DNA of 64,000 bases, taken from contig NC_088708.1 in the NCBI RefSeq assembly GCF_963576615.1, positions 64,892,672 through 64,956,671 of the forward strand. Direction: 5' to 3'. The notes beneath the pieces were generated by a model. The model ran no database searches. It was not told where the DNA came from and was given only the letters and a program-made list of their open reading frames with translations. The position numbers were made by a program, and so were the translations under genes. Of the stretch, positions 39,701 to 54,700 are shown piece after piece; within the stretch, counting starts at the first letter, position 1, and each line of letters opens with the position of its first letter. Source of the stretch: Watersipora subatra. Its lineage: Eukaryota > Bryozoa > Gymnolaemata > Cheilostomatida > Watersiporidae.

Positions 39701-42700
39701 TATGGGGTGAATGCCACTTATGAAGAGACATTCCCACACAGCTGGTTTTTGCCACCTTCCGGTGTAGAACGAGGTGGCACCAGCACAGCCAAGGGAGATC
39801 CTTTAACGGAGGGATACCCAGCTAAAGGTATACTTGCCTCTGCAGCGGAGTTGCTTGCTCTTTCTTCTCCGTCGCCTGTACCAGCTTACAGACTGCGTTT
39901 GCCTGTTACGCTACCGATTGCTTGCCCGCTGCAATGGCTCCTACTCTTTGACAGAGACTTTGGGGGTCTAGCGCAAGAAATAGACATACCACAAAAGAAA
40001 ATAGACAGAGATATGGAGAAAGAAACTCTTGGAATGAATAAAAAATGTCATAGTTTCAACCTATCCAAGTCTATTTTCTTTTTAGGTAAAATTTGCCCAA
40101 CAATACGGAGCAGTCGGGGTTTTAATCTACAATGATCCACAAGAAAGTGTCGATTTAGACAAAAAAACAGCTAACTATAATGACACATTTCCGAATTCCT
40201 GGTTTCTGCCACCGAGTGGTGTTGAGCGAGGCTCTGTTATGGAGTTCTCTGGTGATCCACTTACTGCTGGTTTCCCTTCCAAAGGTAATTCCAAGTTTTG
40301 TCTTGGGCAATAGATCTGGACTGTCTTTGAGCTTATGCAAGGCTTACCAGACAAAACTCCTTTACTGTCATAACCTTGATCTTTCAAACTCATGCACTGC
40401 TTGCTTGCAATGATTGGCATGTTTTGCTAAAGTGGCTTTCTGGCTGCATGATGTTCTTATTTTAGAAATATTCCAATGCAGGCATTTACATTTTGTTTAA
40501 CTATTTGTAGCACTTTTTCCCAAATTAAATCAAAATTTCAATTTATAATTAATACCCTGCAGGATGAAATTACTCGCGGAGCTAAATATTGCAAAAACTG
40601 TCTTTTCATGCATATTCGCGGGTGAACACCTTCGCGAATAAATTAATTCGTGAATGCAGCTATCTATAAAGTAAAACCTTCACCTGCGTATACCACGTGT
40701 CTAGGTTTCTATTTAGCTGAGAAATTTATGTGATCATGCTAAGCTATAAATTTCTGGCTGCATCCAGAAGTTTTCATAAATATTTATCGATTTGGAGGCC
40801 TTTGGTAAACCAACAACTTGTGGTAAGTTATGAGTTTTTTTCAAAACCATTCACTGAATTAATCAAATTAAAATTTACTTTGGTTCCTTGATAAAACACA
40901 ACATTTATTTTTTCCATCCCTACCGTTCCTCATCTTCACGAAAAACCAGCATAGTCTAACTCATCAAGTTCCGCTACTTGTTTCAGTGTGAGAGCCAATC
41001 ATCTGCACAGATAACTTGTGACAACCTTGTATAATTTTATAAAGAAGCGTGATGCATTGGTAATAGGCATAACTCAAAGCCCCAGCGATGATTTTTAAAG
41101 AGTTTTGAACATACATTTACAAACTCTGCCTCGTGGCTAGTTTTTAATTTGCTGCAGTAGTTATTCTCCCTTGTGTTGAAAATAAAATTAATTATTTGCA
41201 GATTTTAACAATTCACGGAATTGGTTACGCAAAATCGCGAATTATTAAATCCATCAAATAATTTAATCCGGTAGGGTAATACATGAAATACAGTAACATG
41301 TTTCTTTGTTAAAATGTTTCAGGAACTTTAATTTTGTTTTTATCAGCTTTTTTATCTGAACTTTTCATTTGTTAGCTATTCGTATAACGCTAAATGTTAG
41401 TACACTGTATAGGTCATTAGTAGCATTGATTATTTGTTTCATTACCAATATAGGTCATTAGTAGCATTTATTATTTGTTTCATTACCAATATAGGTCATT
41501 AGTAGCATTGATTATTTGTTTCATTACCTATATAGGTCATTAGTATCATTGATTATTTGTTTCATTACCAATATAGGTCATTACAAGTACCCGCAACTAA
41601 GAGCAATACCAATGTAGGCCATGGCGTACTCCAAAAACTTTTAATATTACCAAAATAGTTACTCATACCAATACTTGAAAAACTGTCAATATAGGTTATT
41701 GTTAGCGCAAGAACCATAAAAATACCAATATAGTTAATCACCACTACCAACCATTTTGAATAAACTCGATTTGGACCATTACTAATATCAAAAACGTTCA
41801 TCAGTATCAGAACAGGTCATTATGAATCCATTGTTTTTTTTACGTCATCCCCCTGTTTGCACATGCGCTCGTCCACGAAAAAGCCACCATCTTTGTAGAA
41901 AACGATCGTCATTCTCTTGATTAATAGTATTTTTCGGTGTTGTTTTGATACTAAAACAAACAATTTGCAAACAAAAGCATTGTTTGCAATAATTAATTGC
42001 AGAAGCTTCGTGTTTTTAACAATAAAAGTTGTCCATAAAGATGGCAGACAACAATAGAATGACGTCACAAAAAGCGAAGAATACAAACATTTTTTAGCAA
42101 TACTAATATAGAATTTGACAGGCCTATGGGCAAACACTTTGAATAACACTGATGTAGGTCATGACTAGCGCCAACAACTTTGAAGAACCAATGTAGGTCA
42201 TAGCTAGCGCTGACAGCATTGAGCTATATTGGCATTATTTATTTTTTCTAAATAAATAGTGCCAAGAGCCTTAAGTACATGTAGATGCTTGTGAAGATGC
42301 TTATGCATGAATTATAAATATAGTATAATGTCAGTGGTATAATATAATAGTGACGGTGTAAAATTGGCTTTACCATTGTTTTATTAGTTCTTATCTTGTT
42401 TATATTGTTCTATATTTTGCAAAAATTTGTAAGGCTGATTTTAAAAGCATAAAATGAGTCTTGTCATATTTTTATTTTGTTACAAACATTAAAATTATCA
42501 TCAAAAGTTTTGGTCTACTTCGGCCTTTGCAGAAACAATCGTTCAAAATTATTGTTTAAGTTCAAATGTTTTGACAATTTAATATTTGATTGTAGTATTT
42601 GCCAAAAGTAGATATGCGATTTTGTTTAATTCTTGACAGGGTAATCTTCAGTTTAAAAAAAATAATATATTGACTACTAAAATATTTTTACTACTTAGTG

Positions 42701-45700
42701 TTCAACCACAAATTTCTAGAAGCAGAGCAAATGGCATCCAAAGTTTTTGATGATATATTATTTACTAAATACAGATTATGCCATAAGAAAGTCTGTGGAG
42801 CAAGTGAGAGACGAGAAGCTCATTCCTAACATTCCAACCCAGCCTATCGGGTATTTCGACGCAAAGCACTTCTTTAAAGCTCTCGGTGGTGACGAGGTTG
42901 CTAATGACGATTGGAAGGGAAGACTTGATGGTATAACATACAGATACGGAGGGGAATTAAAAGACAACAAGTCAGTAGCAATTCTTACAAAAATACTTTC
43001 TAATTTTTTTGGTTAATCAGTAATAGAAATATTTATGACCCGCTTAATGCACACTCGCTCTGTCGTATATCAGTTAGAGAACCGACTAAGAGGTTATAGT
43101 TGTATTCGAAACCAGCGTTATCTAAAATGTAAAATCTTAAAATGCTTTTCTATTTTATTTTATTCAACAATCGTACCCATGTAGTCAAAGGTTAAAAGGT
43201 GTCTGATTGGTGCAGGGGTTTGAGTGTTGGTGTACCAAGCCAAGAGTTGAGAGTTCGAATCCTGTTGACAATAATATTTTTTCATAACACTTTTAGCGTT
43301 GTTTCGGAGAGAAAAATGGACGAACCAATGGGCATGGTTAATATTATAGTAAAAATTTTATACAGTACTCACATAACAATATTTTATTATTTGTTAAAGT
43401 TGCATGAAGGCTTGCATCAAACCTATCGTAAAAACTATTACAATAATTTGGTTAACTAGTCAAGAATGTCCCTATTGTTATTGCTGATGATTTATGCAGT
43501 TGTATCTGTGATGCAATGTGAGACAATATATGGTACCGTTCAAGTAGGTCAAATATATGGAACGAAAAATATTTTAGGAAATTTCGGATATTGAACAACA
43601 ACAAGGATGAGAGAAGAAATATTACCAACGTATTTGGAATAATTGAAGGTTCGGAGGAGCCAGGTAAAAGCCAATTTCAATGATCTCTCAAGTTAGATAC
43701 TAGTAAATGCTGTTACTTATAGTTCCATAGTGTTGGATTACTTATAGTTCCATAGTGTTGGAGTACTTATAGTTTCATAGTGTTGGAGTACTTATAGTTC
43801 CATAGTGTAGGAGTACTTATAGTTCCATAGTGTTGGAGTACTTATAGTTTCATAGTGTTGGAGTACTTATAGTTCCATAGTGTTGGAGTACTTATAGTTC
43901 CATAGTGTTGGAGTACTTATAGTTTCATAGTGTTGGAGTACTTATAGTTCCATAGTGTTGGAGTACTTATAGTTCCATAGTGTTGGAATACTTATAGTTC
44001 CATAGTGTTGGAGTACTTACAGTTCCATAGTGTTGGAGTACTTATAGTTCCATAGTGTTGGAGTACTTATAGTTCCATAGTGTTGGAGTACTTATAGTTC
44101 CATAGTGTTGGAGTACTTATAGTTCCATAGTGTTGGAGTACTTATAGTTCCATAGTGTTGGAGTACTTATAGTTTCATAGTGTTAGAATATTTATAGTTT
44201 CATAGTGTTGGAGTACTTACAGTTCCATAGTGTTGGAGTACTTATAGTTCTATAGTGTTGGAGTACTTATAGTTCCATAGTGTTGGAGTACTTATAGTTC
44301 CATAGTGATGGAGTACTTATAGTTCCATAGTGTTGGAGTACTTATAGTTCCATAGTGTTGGAATACTTATAGTTCCATAGTGTTAGAATATTTATAGTTT
44401 CATAGTGTTAGATTACTTATAGTTCCATAGTGTTGGATTACTTATAGTTTCTTAGTATTGGATTACTTATAGTTCCATAGTGTTGGAGTACTTATAGTTT
44501 CTTAGTGTTAGAATACTTATAGTTCCATAGTGTTGGAGTACTTATAGTTCCATAGTGTTGGAATACTTATAGGTCCATAGTGTTGGAGTACTTATAGTTC
44601 CATAGTGTTGGAGAACTTATAGTTCCATAGTGTTGGAGTACTTATAGTTCCATAGTGTTGGAGAACTTATAGTTCCATTGTGTTAGAGTACTTATAGTTT
44701 CATAGTGTTAGAATGTTTATAGTTTCATAGTGTTAGATTACTTATTGTTCCATAGTGTTGGATTACTTATAGTTTCTTAGTATTGGATTACTTATAGTTC
44801 CATAGTGTTGGAGTACTTATAGTTTCTTAGTGTTAGAATACTTATAGTTTCATAGTGTTGGAGTACTTATAGTTCCATAGTGTTGGAGTACTTATAGTTC
44901 CATAGTGTTGGAGTACTTATAGTTTCATAGTGTTAGAATATTTATAGTTTCATAGTGTTAGAATACTTATAGTTCCATAGTGTTGGAGTACTTATAGTTC
45001 CATAGTGTTGGAGTACTTATAATTCATAGTGTTGGAGTACTTATAGTTTCATAGTGTTGGAGTACTTATATTATATTGTCGTTATACTTGCTAAGAATGT
45101 TAAAGCTGGAGTAATCAGTACTTGACCGCATGCTTAAACAACCAACAAAAAATTACTTAATCTTGTTTAATGAGTTTATATAGTACTACAGTCCTACCTC
45201 AACATACAAACTTAATGCGTTGTAAGACAAACCTCATGTGTTAATTCTCTCATATCTCAAATCGAGTTTTCCTGTCTAATTTAATTAAATACAGACGATC
45301 CATTCTCACCCTCTGAAAAACCACCTAAAAACATGATATCACAATGGAAAACTTGTTTCTGGTTGGTCAAATTTGCCACCTGCACTCACAAAATAACAGA
45401 TGCCTTTGCAATGGTTATGGTCTGCAATAAAATGAAACATAATTGTGTGCATTAGTGTATAAAGTTCCTACTTTCAAGACATATGGTAGAGGGAGACGCT
45501 TGATGGCAACACGTTTAGTGCCCTACATTTATGTGGCGCTACATAACATATACTTTAAGTTTAACTTGAATGACTTTGGCGTATTATGCACACACTTAAA
45601 ATCAATTTTAATCCTACACTAAACTTAATTCTAATTGTGCTTTCGCGGTTTTTTTATTATGTTCTTCCGGCTTGCCTTTTTTCCTTGTTTTTAGACTCAT

Positions 45701-48700
45701 TTTCACGTTCAGTCAGTTTTCTGAAATCTCTTTTGATTTGACAAGAACAGTCGAGCGATGCTGTTCTCGTAAGCAGCGTTTCACATACTTGTATCTTAAA
45801 ATTGTCCCAAATCTCAAAGCAAAGATTTGCTCGGAAATTTCCCCGTATTTTGACATCTCTCGTATGTCGAAGTACGACTGTATACTAATTCTCAATCTTA
45901 TATAATCCATAATAATGACTTTACAGACCGATATGTAATCATGGGGAATCACAGAGATGCATGGATGAATGGAGCCGTAGATGCTACAAGTGGTACAGCA
46001 GTAATGATGGAGACAAGCCGTGTTTTCTCTAAGCTTATGAAAACTGGTAAGAAGTCACTGTATGACTGTATAATCACATGTGCTGCATGACAGATGGTCA
46101 CACCGCATGCAGGTTTGCTAAAATATGATATTATCTGTGAATATTCAGGGTGGAGACCAAGAAGAACCATCATATTTGCGAGCTGGGATGGAGAAGAGTA
46201 CGGTATCATTGGTTCAATAGAATGGTTAGACGTGAGTACGGTATCATTGGTTCAATAGAATGGTTAGACGTGAGTACGGTATCATTGGTTCAATAGAATG
46301 GTTAGGCGTGAGTACGGTATCATTGGTTCAATAGAATGGTTAGACGTGAGTGCGGTATCATTGGTTCAATAGAATGGTTAGACGTGAGTACGGTATCATT
46401 GGTTCAATAGAATGGTTAGACGTGAGTACGGTATCATTGGTTCAATAGAATGGTTAGATGTGAGTACGGTATCATTGGTTCAATAGAATGGTTAGACGTG
46501 AGTACGGTATCATTGGTTCAATAGAATGGTTAAACGTGAGTACGGTATCATTGGTTCAATAGAATGGTTAGACGTGAGTACGGTATCATTGGTTCAATAG
46601 AATGGTTAGACGTGAGTACGGTATCATTGGTTCAATAGAATGGTTAAACGTGAGTACGGTATTATTGGTTCAATAGAATGGTTAGGCGTGAGTACGGTAT
46701 CATTAATTTAATATACTGGTTAAATGTGAGTAAACAACCCCCCCCCTACATCAGTCGCTTCCAATAGTATGCTTCATACTATTTGTGGATTTCAAACTAA
46801 CAGAAAACTGTCAGAGCTTTTTTGCAGATATCGAGACATGACATATAAACATGATATAAATGGAAATGTTTGTTTTGGTTATACCTTTTTTCCTCGCTTG
46901 GCTAATGTGAGCTGTGACAGGCTTGTGCTAGAATTGTAAAGTGTCCAATATGAACCAGACCTAACTAACTATTCAATATATTGCTCCGGTTGTGGCCTTG
47001 CTCATCTGTGGGAACATCAAGTGAAGCCACTCTAGTTACTTCTAGCTACTTCACCCTAATCCTCTTCTCAGTTAGGTTTGTACAATGTTCTTGTTGTATC
47101 AGGCTATAGACTAGCTCTTCTGTTGCACAGATGTTTCTTACGATTTAAATATTTCATAAAATGGACTACAAAGTTGCCAAATTGAAATGCTAAATATAGA
47201 ATATCTTATTATTAGCAGTATTTGCTTAGCAAATTGTTGCAAGCCTTTGGTTTTATCATCAGCACCAAGAAAGTGAAGTTTTTTTGAAATTGAAATTTTT
47301 TTACAGAAGCTATCTATAAAGTACTTCCTGTAAGTTTGCTTTAAAAATAAGTGCTATACACTTAAGTAGTGTGGGAACCAATTCTTCAGTCTGTTGGAGC
47401 ACAGGCTAAAACATTCAAATTGTGCAGTTGTGTTATCTCTAGACATTTATACATGTATGCTTATCTTGCAGGAAGTGAAGGTACTGCTGGCAGCAAGAGC
47501 TGTTGTCTACCTCAACTGCGACAGCGGAGTGGTCTACAACCAGTATCTACTGGCTGGAGCATCTCCTCTCCTTCACAAACTTATGTATGACACGGCTAAA
47601 ATGGTATGTATTTCTTACTATAATTGGTCCATACGGATATTTGACATCAGCATTCGAGAATTATTTTCGAGTGAAATTGTCCTCAATTATTTTCTATTAT
47701 CTTTTAACATCACCCCTTTCCTTTTTATGTTCATAATGAGTTTAGTTTTGTTTATATAAAGTACCAAAAGAGATTTTTTGGTATTGAACCCTATTTTTTT
47801 ATTATTTGACCATTGATGCCTGAGAAGTTTTTACTCACAATGTCACATGTAATTTAATATTCACATGTCTTTCTGTTAGTAGTGCATATGGTGTTCTCGT
47901 ACTCACCTTTCCTATTTCAGTACCACATAAAAACACACACAAAACAATGCAAAGGTTTTAAACACCAGTAAATAGTTTTATAAAAGTGAGCCACCAAGGT
48001 TTTTCTATGTCCCAACTCTGCAAAGCTTTGTACCAGCCACCATCTATAATTCATCAGTGACTGACTATTTTTATATTTATTTACTGAGAACTTTTGCCGT
48101 CAGAAAGTTTTTAATGCATAGACAGACCACCAACAGTTGATGCAATTTAGAATTGTACAAAGTATTTTAGGTGTCTTTGCACATAGAATGCATAGTTTCT
48201 AGGTCAATGTAGGTTTGTTGGTCAATATGTATTTATAATATACGTATTGACCAACAAAATATGTGTTTATAATTTAACATTAACGAAATGACAATGACCA
48301 GTGCCACAGAGAGCGGTTAGGAAGAGTCTAACAGTCATTCAAAGGCTTCATAAGCTGCAGACTGATTTATAAGGTGTTCTAGCTGGTTTTTAAAGGAGTT
48401 GTCTCCTTCTGTTGAAGCATGACTCTTCATAGCAATGGTAGTGTCTAGGGACAACTATTTAGATGATCTTAATTCGATACACCTAAAGCGCATGCAGTAG
48501 AATCTTTATTATGTAGGTGTTACAGGTTTATTTTCATTATGATGTTACTGGGTATTGCACCAAACTTGCAGTCGACTATGTTTTTTCGTTACTAAATACA
48601 TTGAATAATGTATTTAAATATAAATATATTCAATATTTAAATTTGTTCAATATCAAATTACTGTACTTTTCTTGATTGCACCAAACTTGCAGTATGTTTA

Positions 48701-51700
48701 CTCAATATTAAACACATTAAATAATATATTTAATTATAAATGTATTCAATATTTAAATACATGCCATGTTAAATAAGTGCTGATTCGTATCGTGTTCCTG
48801 ATATGTTCAAGATTATTCGAGGTGCTGCCAGTTAATTAACATCCTATTTAAGCCAACTATCACTCTACCTATTTTAGCAGAGAAATAATAAACAGTACCT
48901 TACTAATAGTGTATTACTGAGTTCTAATGAAACCAAAAGCCAAACAGAAAAAACATTATTTCTATTGCGTATACTTCCTCTCTAGTTAGTAAGGTTCACA
49001 AATATTGGTATTCGGATGTCTATCGGCGTATACCTTCACCATTTTATCGTCGTGCAAGTGAGGAAAAACTAGAAGCGTATCAGACAACGATACAACCAAT
49101 GCATTTTGGGTAGTTAAATTAGCTTTAGTAGCATCAAAGTCGATATAGTAGAGGAAAATCGGTATGGGCAGACAACTTTACGTTAATCAAGAATAATTTC
49201 TTAACTCTTAGTCTCAATCTAAATTCTAAAACTTTTAAGTCATCGACAAGCGGGAATTCCTGTTGTTATAGTCATCGAGCTGATATCTATCCAACTAACT
49301 AAAAGTAATCAATTTTAGTGCTATTACACAGGCAGTTCCCTGCGCCGTGAGAAAGATCATCAGGTGTAATAAGTAGCAGCACAGTTATTCCATAATGTAG
49401 CGAGTTAGTTAAGTGGTGCATTTGAGGGTTGATAAGCTGAATATCTGAGTTCGATTCCTGTGCAGTGCTTTTCTTTTCCTAACCTCCAAATATAGTTTTG
49501 GACAGACGAACAGCCATGACTATTATTATAGTAAAGATACAGTTATTACCGTTTTTGCTGACTAAAGCTTTTGAATAACTCTGTTCAAGATGGCCTTATA
49601 GCCATCATGGGAACAAATGTTACTCGATACTAATATAATTATGGGTGGTCTGTAATTCTCCTTAGCTCTTGGGAATCTCATCGATAAGGAATTTGAGTCT
49701 ATTGTATGTCGCTGTCTATCAGTATGAGCTATATTAGTTTTGTTCTGGCAGCACTTTTAGTCTTCTATCTTAGTGGTCGCCTTCCTGTAGCACCAGCATA
49801 AACTCACAAATAACGAACAGATAAACTATTTTGTAAAAGCCAATCTGAGCAAAAAGAGTATATTATACAGTTGTTTATCTATTGATTTCTTTGTCTGTCG
49901 TAGTATAGGAATGCAGTGCTATGTGGTGAAGGGTCATGTTTTCTAGTTTACAAGGTTTTAAGTTATCAAAGCTTTCGGAAAGTTTGCAAAGAATAAAATT
50001 AACAATTTAATAATATGTCTGTTTTATTCATACCCTTCTATGATATAACCTGTTCGTTTTTGCTCTTGATTATTTTAAATTGTTATAAAAGCTTTTCAAA
50101 GTGATGTATTATTATATAAATAGTTATGTTGCCAATACTCTTCAAATTTGATAATTTTCAATTCAAGTACAAACCCGTATAATCTATGCCTAACTTTGCT
50201 GTCGGTAGCCAGATAGACTTTCGATGTACTGACAATAGCCTATTGCAGATACCAGTGCCAGGAGGCCAGAACCTCTATGAACAGTGGTACGATGCTACGG
50301 TTGATAAGGATGACCCGGATGCTAAACCCACGTATGCTCCTACGTTTCTTACCTCAATAATGACCTTCTTTAATAGGTAGCATGTCAGTATCGCTCACAT
50401 GCAACAAACTGGCACGCAGCAAACTGGCACGCAACAAACTGGCACGCGTGTTGATGCAGAAGCTTATCATAACTACTAAAAGTTCTTATGTTCTTTTTTA
50501 AACTTTTAAGTCAAGATTTCATTTTAGAAAAATATAGTTTTATAATTGCTTACTAGACTTATCTGTCCACAGCATTGGTGATCTTGGCTCAGGGAGTGAT
50601 CACACCGGTTTCTATCACAGACATGGAATTACAAGCATGGATGTAGTCTACTACTATGATAAGGTAGTCTTTAAGTCTATTCCCAACTACTTTAGAAATT
50701 AAACTTTGAACAAAGATTGGCTGCTAGCAAAGTTTGAGTTCTGTTGAATGTTTTACAGTTAAACTCCTTAGTAATACGTTTTCCCACTTTTTTACATAGG
50801 AATTGATTGGCTAGTTAGTAAAACAAAACAATTTATGGGTCAGTAGCACAACGATGTACCCTGAATGTTGGCTAATGTTTGGTGCGCTTCTGAAGATTTA
50901 GGTAACTTTCAGTGCTGCCGACTAAAAGATTCTTTTACATTTGCTTAATTTATTAAGAGCTAAATATAAAAATGATATTAAAAACTGAACTATTTGATGA
51001 TTCAGATGTTCTGCTACTAAATTCGCAGCTTTTCCTTGTTTGACTTGAAAACTGCTATTAACAGCAAAATAACTCTGATAATTCTGACAGCAGTTTTTTT
51101 ATATTTATTGGCATTTTCAAGCTACAAGGGTAAACACATTTGTGTGACCTTTTATATTATCGCTATCAACTGCTGTTCTACTCCAGGGAACTGTTGAGTT
51201 ACGTTTGAATGTTTTTGATGAATTACAGAAAAAGCTCAAAATTGGATCTTACTACCCCCTCTATCACACCTCATATGACACATTCCAAGCTATTGAACTT
51301 TATGACCCGCAGTTCCTCTATCACAAGGCATTAGCCTCTTTTTTTACCGAGATGATAAGAAGCCTTTCCGACTCTGTTATGATTCCGTTTGTCGTCAGCG
51401 ACTATGCTGTGAGGTTGAGGCAAGTTTACGACGCAATGAACGCTGGTGTGAGAGTTGAACTGGATAAGAAAAATGCTACTTTATCCAAGTCACTCGGTGA
51501 GTTTTGAATATAGTGATTAGCTTGTGCAGATAACGTGGGAAGTCGTCTACTCATAACAACTGTAAATTGACTAATTCGTTTACTGAGCCGAAGTGTATAT
51601 TGCCTGGAGCTGGCTATAAATAAGTGCAGGTAGGTAGGTAGTTAAGCCTGTGTTCTACATCAATGAACTAAACTTACAGGTGCTAAGGCTTAATTGCCTA

Positions 51701-54700
51701 GTTTTTTTCAGAAATTGGCATTTACAAACTTGGTTTTTGAAATGAAGTTCTTGCCTTTTGTTAATTAATATTGTCTAATATCATGTATTTTACATATAGA
51801 AGGAGTTGTAGGCAAGTGTAGTAGGATATTTTTTAAACAGATAGGTAAATTTTTTTATTTATATGTTAATTATAACAAAATAAAAATTACACTAAAAATG
51901 AGCACACACTGATTACCGCCTTGAACATGTAGGAATAGGTAATTTTATTCCGAAGAGATATGCAAAAAAGATAAACTTGAAAAATAACTAGTTTATCAGA
52001 TTTGATGTCTATATACATAGCAGCTGTGGCTCTAGCGCACTGAGACCTTGGCATCCACTTTGAAAGACAACAGGATGTAGTCATTGAAAAACAAAATAGC
52101 TCAAAACATTCACTCAAAAATGCTCAAAACAGTTGCATCAATCTGTATGCTCTGTTACAAAACGCACCTTATAATTTCACGAGAGATGTCCTGTTTGTCA
52201 ACAGGCTTTCTTTTGCCAATGAAATACAGTTGAGATGCTGTCTGGGGCAGACATACAAATCAAAAAACTTTTCTGTATTTTTCATTTTTGCAAAAGCCCT
52301 CAGTGTGGCTGTTTGTCACTTTTGCTCCAACAGCCACACTTACAAATAGTCAGCCTTACAACATGCTGTTTTTAATCAGCGGCAAAAAGCGTTGTTTTTG
52401 GTTCAAAGTGGCGTCATAGAGGAATTCTAAATTCAAGAGAATCTGTTTTAATTAATACCTCAAATGAGCATGAATTCATATCAAGTAGGTCGGGTAAAGC
52501 TTGTTGGACTAGCATAAAACTGGCAGGTGGAATATATAGAAACATATTTTTTCGTAAACATAAATACAACTGAGGGTTTGACTTGTCAAAGGTGAACAAC
52601 TTGTCGTTGTTCCTGAACTGGTGTCGAAGTATCAAGTAGAAATACATGTCTGTTTCGCATTGCGGGATGCACTTGTAAACATAAATATTATAAAAAGGGG
52701 ATTGAATTGACTACAATGGTAATTATCTCTCCCCGACTATTCTTGTCACATAAATATTGTAGTGTGTATCTATGAGCTAAGTTACATTTACTAGTAACAA
52801 AATAATATATTATGTGAAAAATTTCTGGGTTTTAAACTGTTAAAAAGACAAGTAGTCCACCGACATATTCTAATGTTTTGTGATGTCACCAAGGGTTTCC
52901 TGCATCTAGCTTATTTTTAAGTTGATATAGAAAATCAGAGCTAACTATAGCAAGCAAGATAATCCCACACCTTCCATTGACCGCTAATAACTAAAATCTA
53001 TAACCTTATTTTGTATATGAATTTGTATGCACTCTGCGGTTTAGCCTGCTTGAATAAAAAATAATTTGGTTGTACTGCCTGGTTCACATACAATTCACAA
53101 AACGCTACAAGAGACATGAAAGTGATACATGAAGTTCATTGTGGGTCGTAAAGTGTAGAAGGGAGACGAGACTTGACGAGAATGGAGACGTGAGACGAGA
53201 ATGGCTTACAAAGTAACAAGTCTTATTTTTTCTGAAAAATGAAATCATAAAAGCAGCATGTTTTTAGGTGCTCTGAAATTGTTCTTCCACAATCTATGTG
53301 GCTAGTTAAGATATGTAATTGCTTTAAAAACCTGTTGGTACAGCCTACTTGACGCTAAACTATGGAATCCATGCAAAGCAGGCTTAATTAGAACCATTTC
53401 TGTTTGAGTTCTGAAACAATTTTCAATTATAGTGCTCTCTACATCAGTATGATAGTTTAAATCTGGAAAGGTGGGAAATCTTATACGTTTGAAGTGCAGA
53501 AATGCTTTGCGCATACTGCATGCGTATAATTGATGCTCAACCAATTGTGAATATTGGAGTTGCCTACTAGTGGTCAGGCAACTCCATTGAGTGGTTTATG
53601 TACGCTAGTACAGATATCTACTAAAGAGTGCTTGACATTTGACTTAAAATTTATATACCAAAAGCAAAACATTTTACAGAATGTAATGCATACATTTAAT
53701 GCTACAACACTAGTCCTTGACATAACACACTGGGAAAGCACTTTTCAGGGTGGTACTCGGGCTTTTCTTTCTTTCGTTATCGTTAGATGTGCATGCCAGA
53801 GCTTTTTTTCTATTATATATTTAAAGCAATTCCAATTACATCATGTTGGTAAAATTTGTGCAAAAATGAATACATTAATGACTGATTATCATATATTCTA
53901 GGGATAGTCTTGCCTGACTTTGATCTCTTCAGTCCTAAAAAATGTTTAAATAACCTGTCAGCGTTTACTTGTTCAGATCACCTGTCACAAGCAATAACCA
54001 AGTTCAGCTCCAGAGCCAGTGAGTTTGACGAGAAGGTTTCCAGCATACTCAGCGGAGACCCGAGGTGAGGTGACAGCCATGCTTTCTATTTATTACATGA
54101 ATGTCTGACGTTTTTATAGTGGGCGAAGCTTATGTTAGTCTGCAGCCATTGCTAGACGAGCTCAGTATCACTAGTAACACATACACCATTATGATCAGCC
54201 GTGCTTGAGATACTGTATTTACTAGGAGCAAATAGAGGGGTAGGCCAGCCATTCGTGGTAATTTTCCTCATTGCTGTGGTCATGAGGTCATTCTATAAAT
54301 AGCAATGTTGAGAGTCTTATCTATTGGCCACCCTGGGTGTTTTATTGGCCACCCTGGAGTTATGAGATAGCCGCTGCAGTATCCATTTGACTGACACACT
54401 TTATGTCCTACCTGATTAGTTTATAACAATAACTAGTACGCCGATTATTTTGAGAGATAAGTGGAAGCGTAAAATGTTCCTGCTCTAGTCCTCAGAATCA
54501 CAGCAAAATATTTACATTGTGTAGAATTATTCTCATCTGTTATATAACACACCTCAGGTTTCAGCTAAGTGACTTCATCTTTGTATTAAAGACGTACATT
54601 TAATGCACCCTTATAAAAGTTTGCAATATTAGCTTCTGTTATGCTGCAGAGCTGTGTAAGTTGAAGTCATGTCATGTTTGGATAGCCTTTGGCCCATCAG

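Noticed and set aside
43195-43275. tRNA gene
   Set aside because: The box-B-like sequence is good, but no acceptor stem or anticodon arm closes, and the same sequence recurs with a shared non-tRNA tail. It is a SINE.
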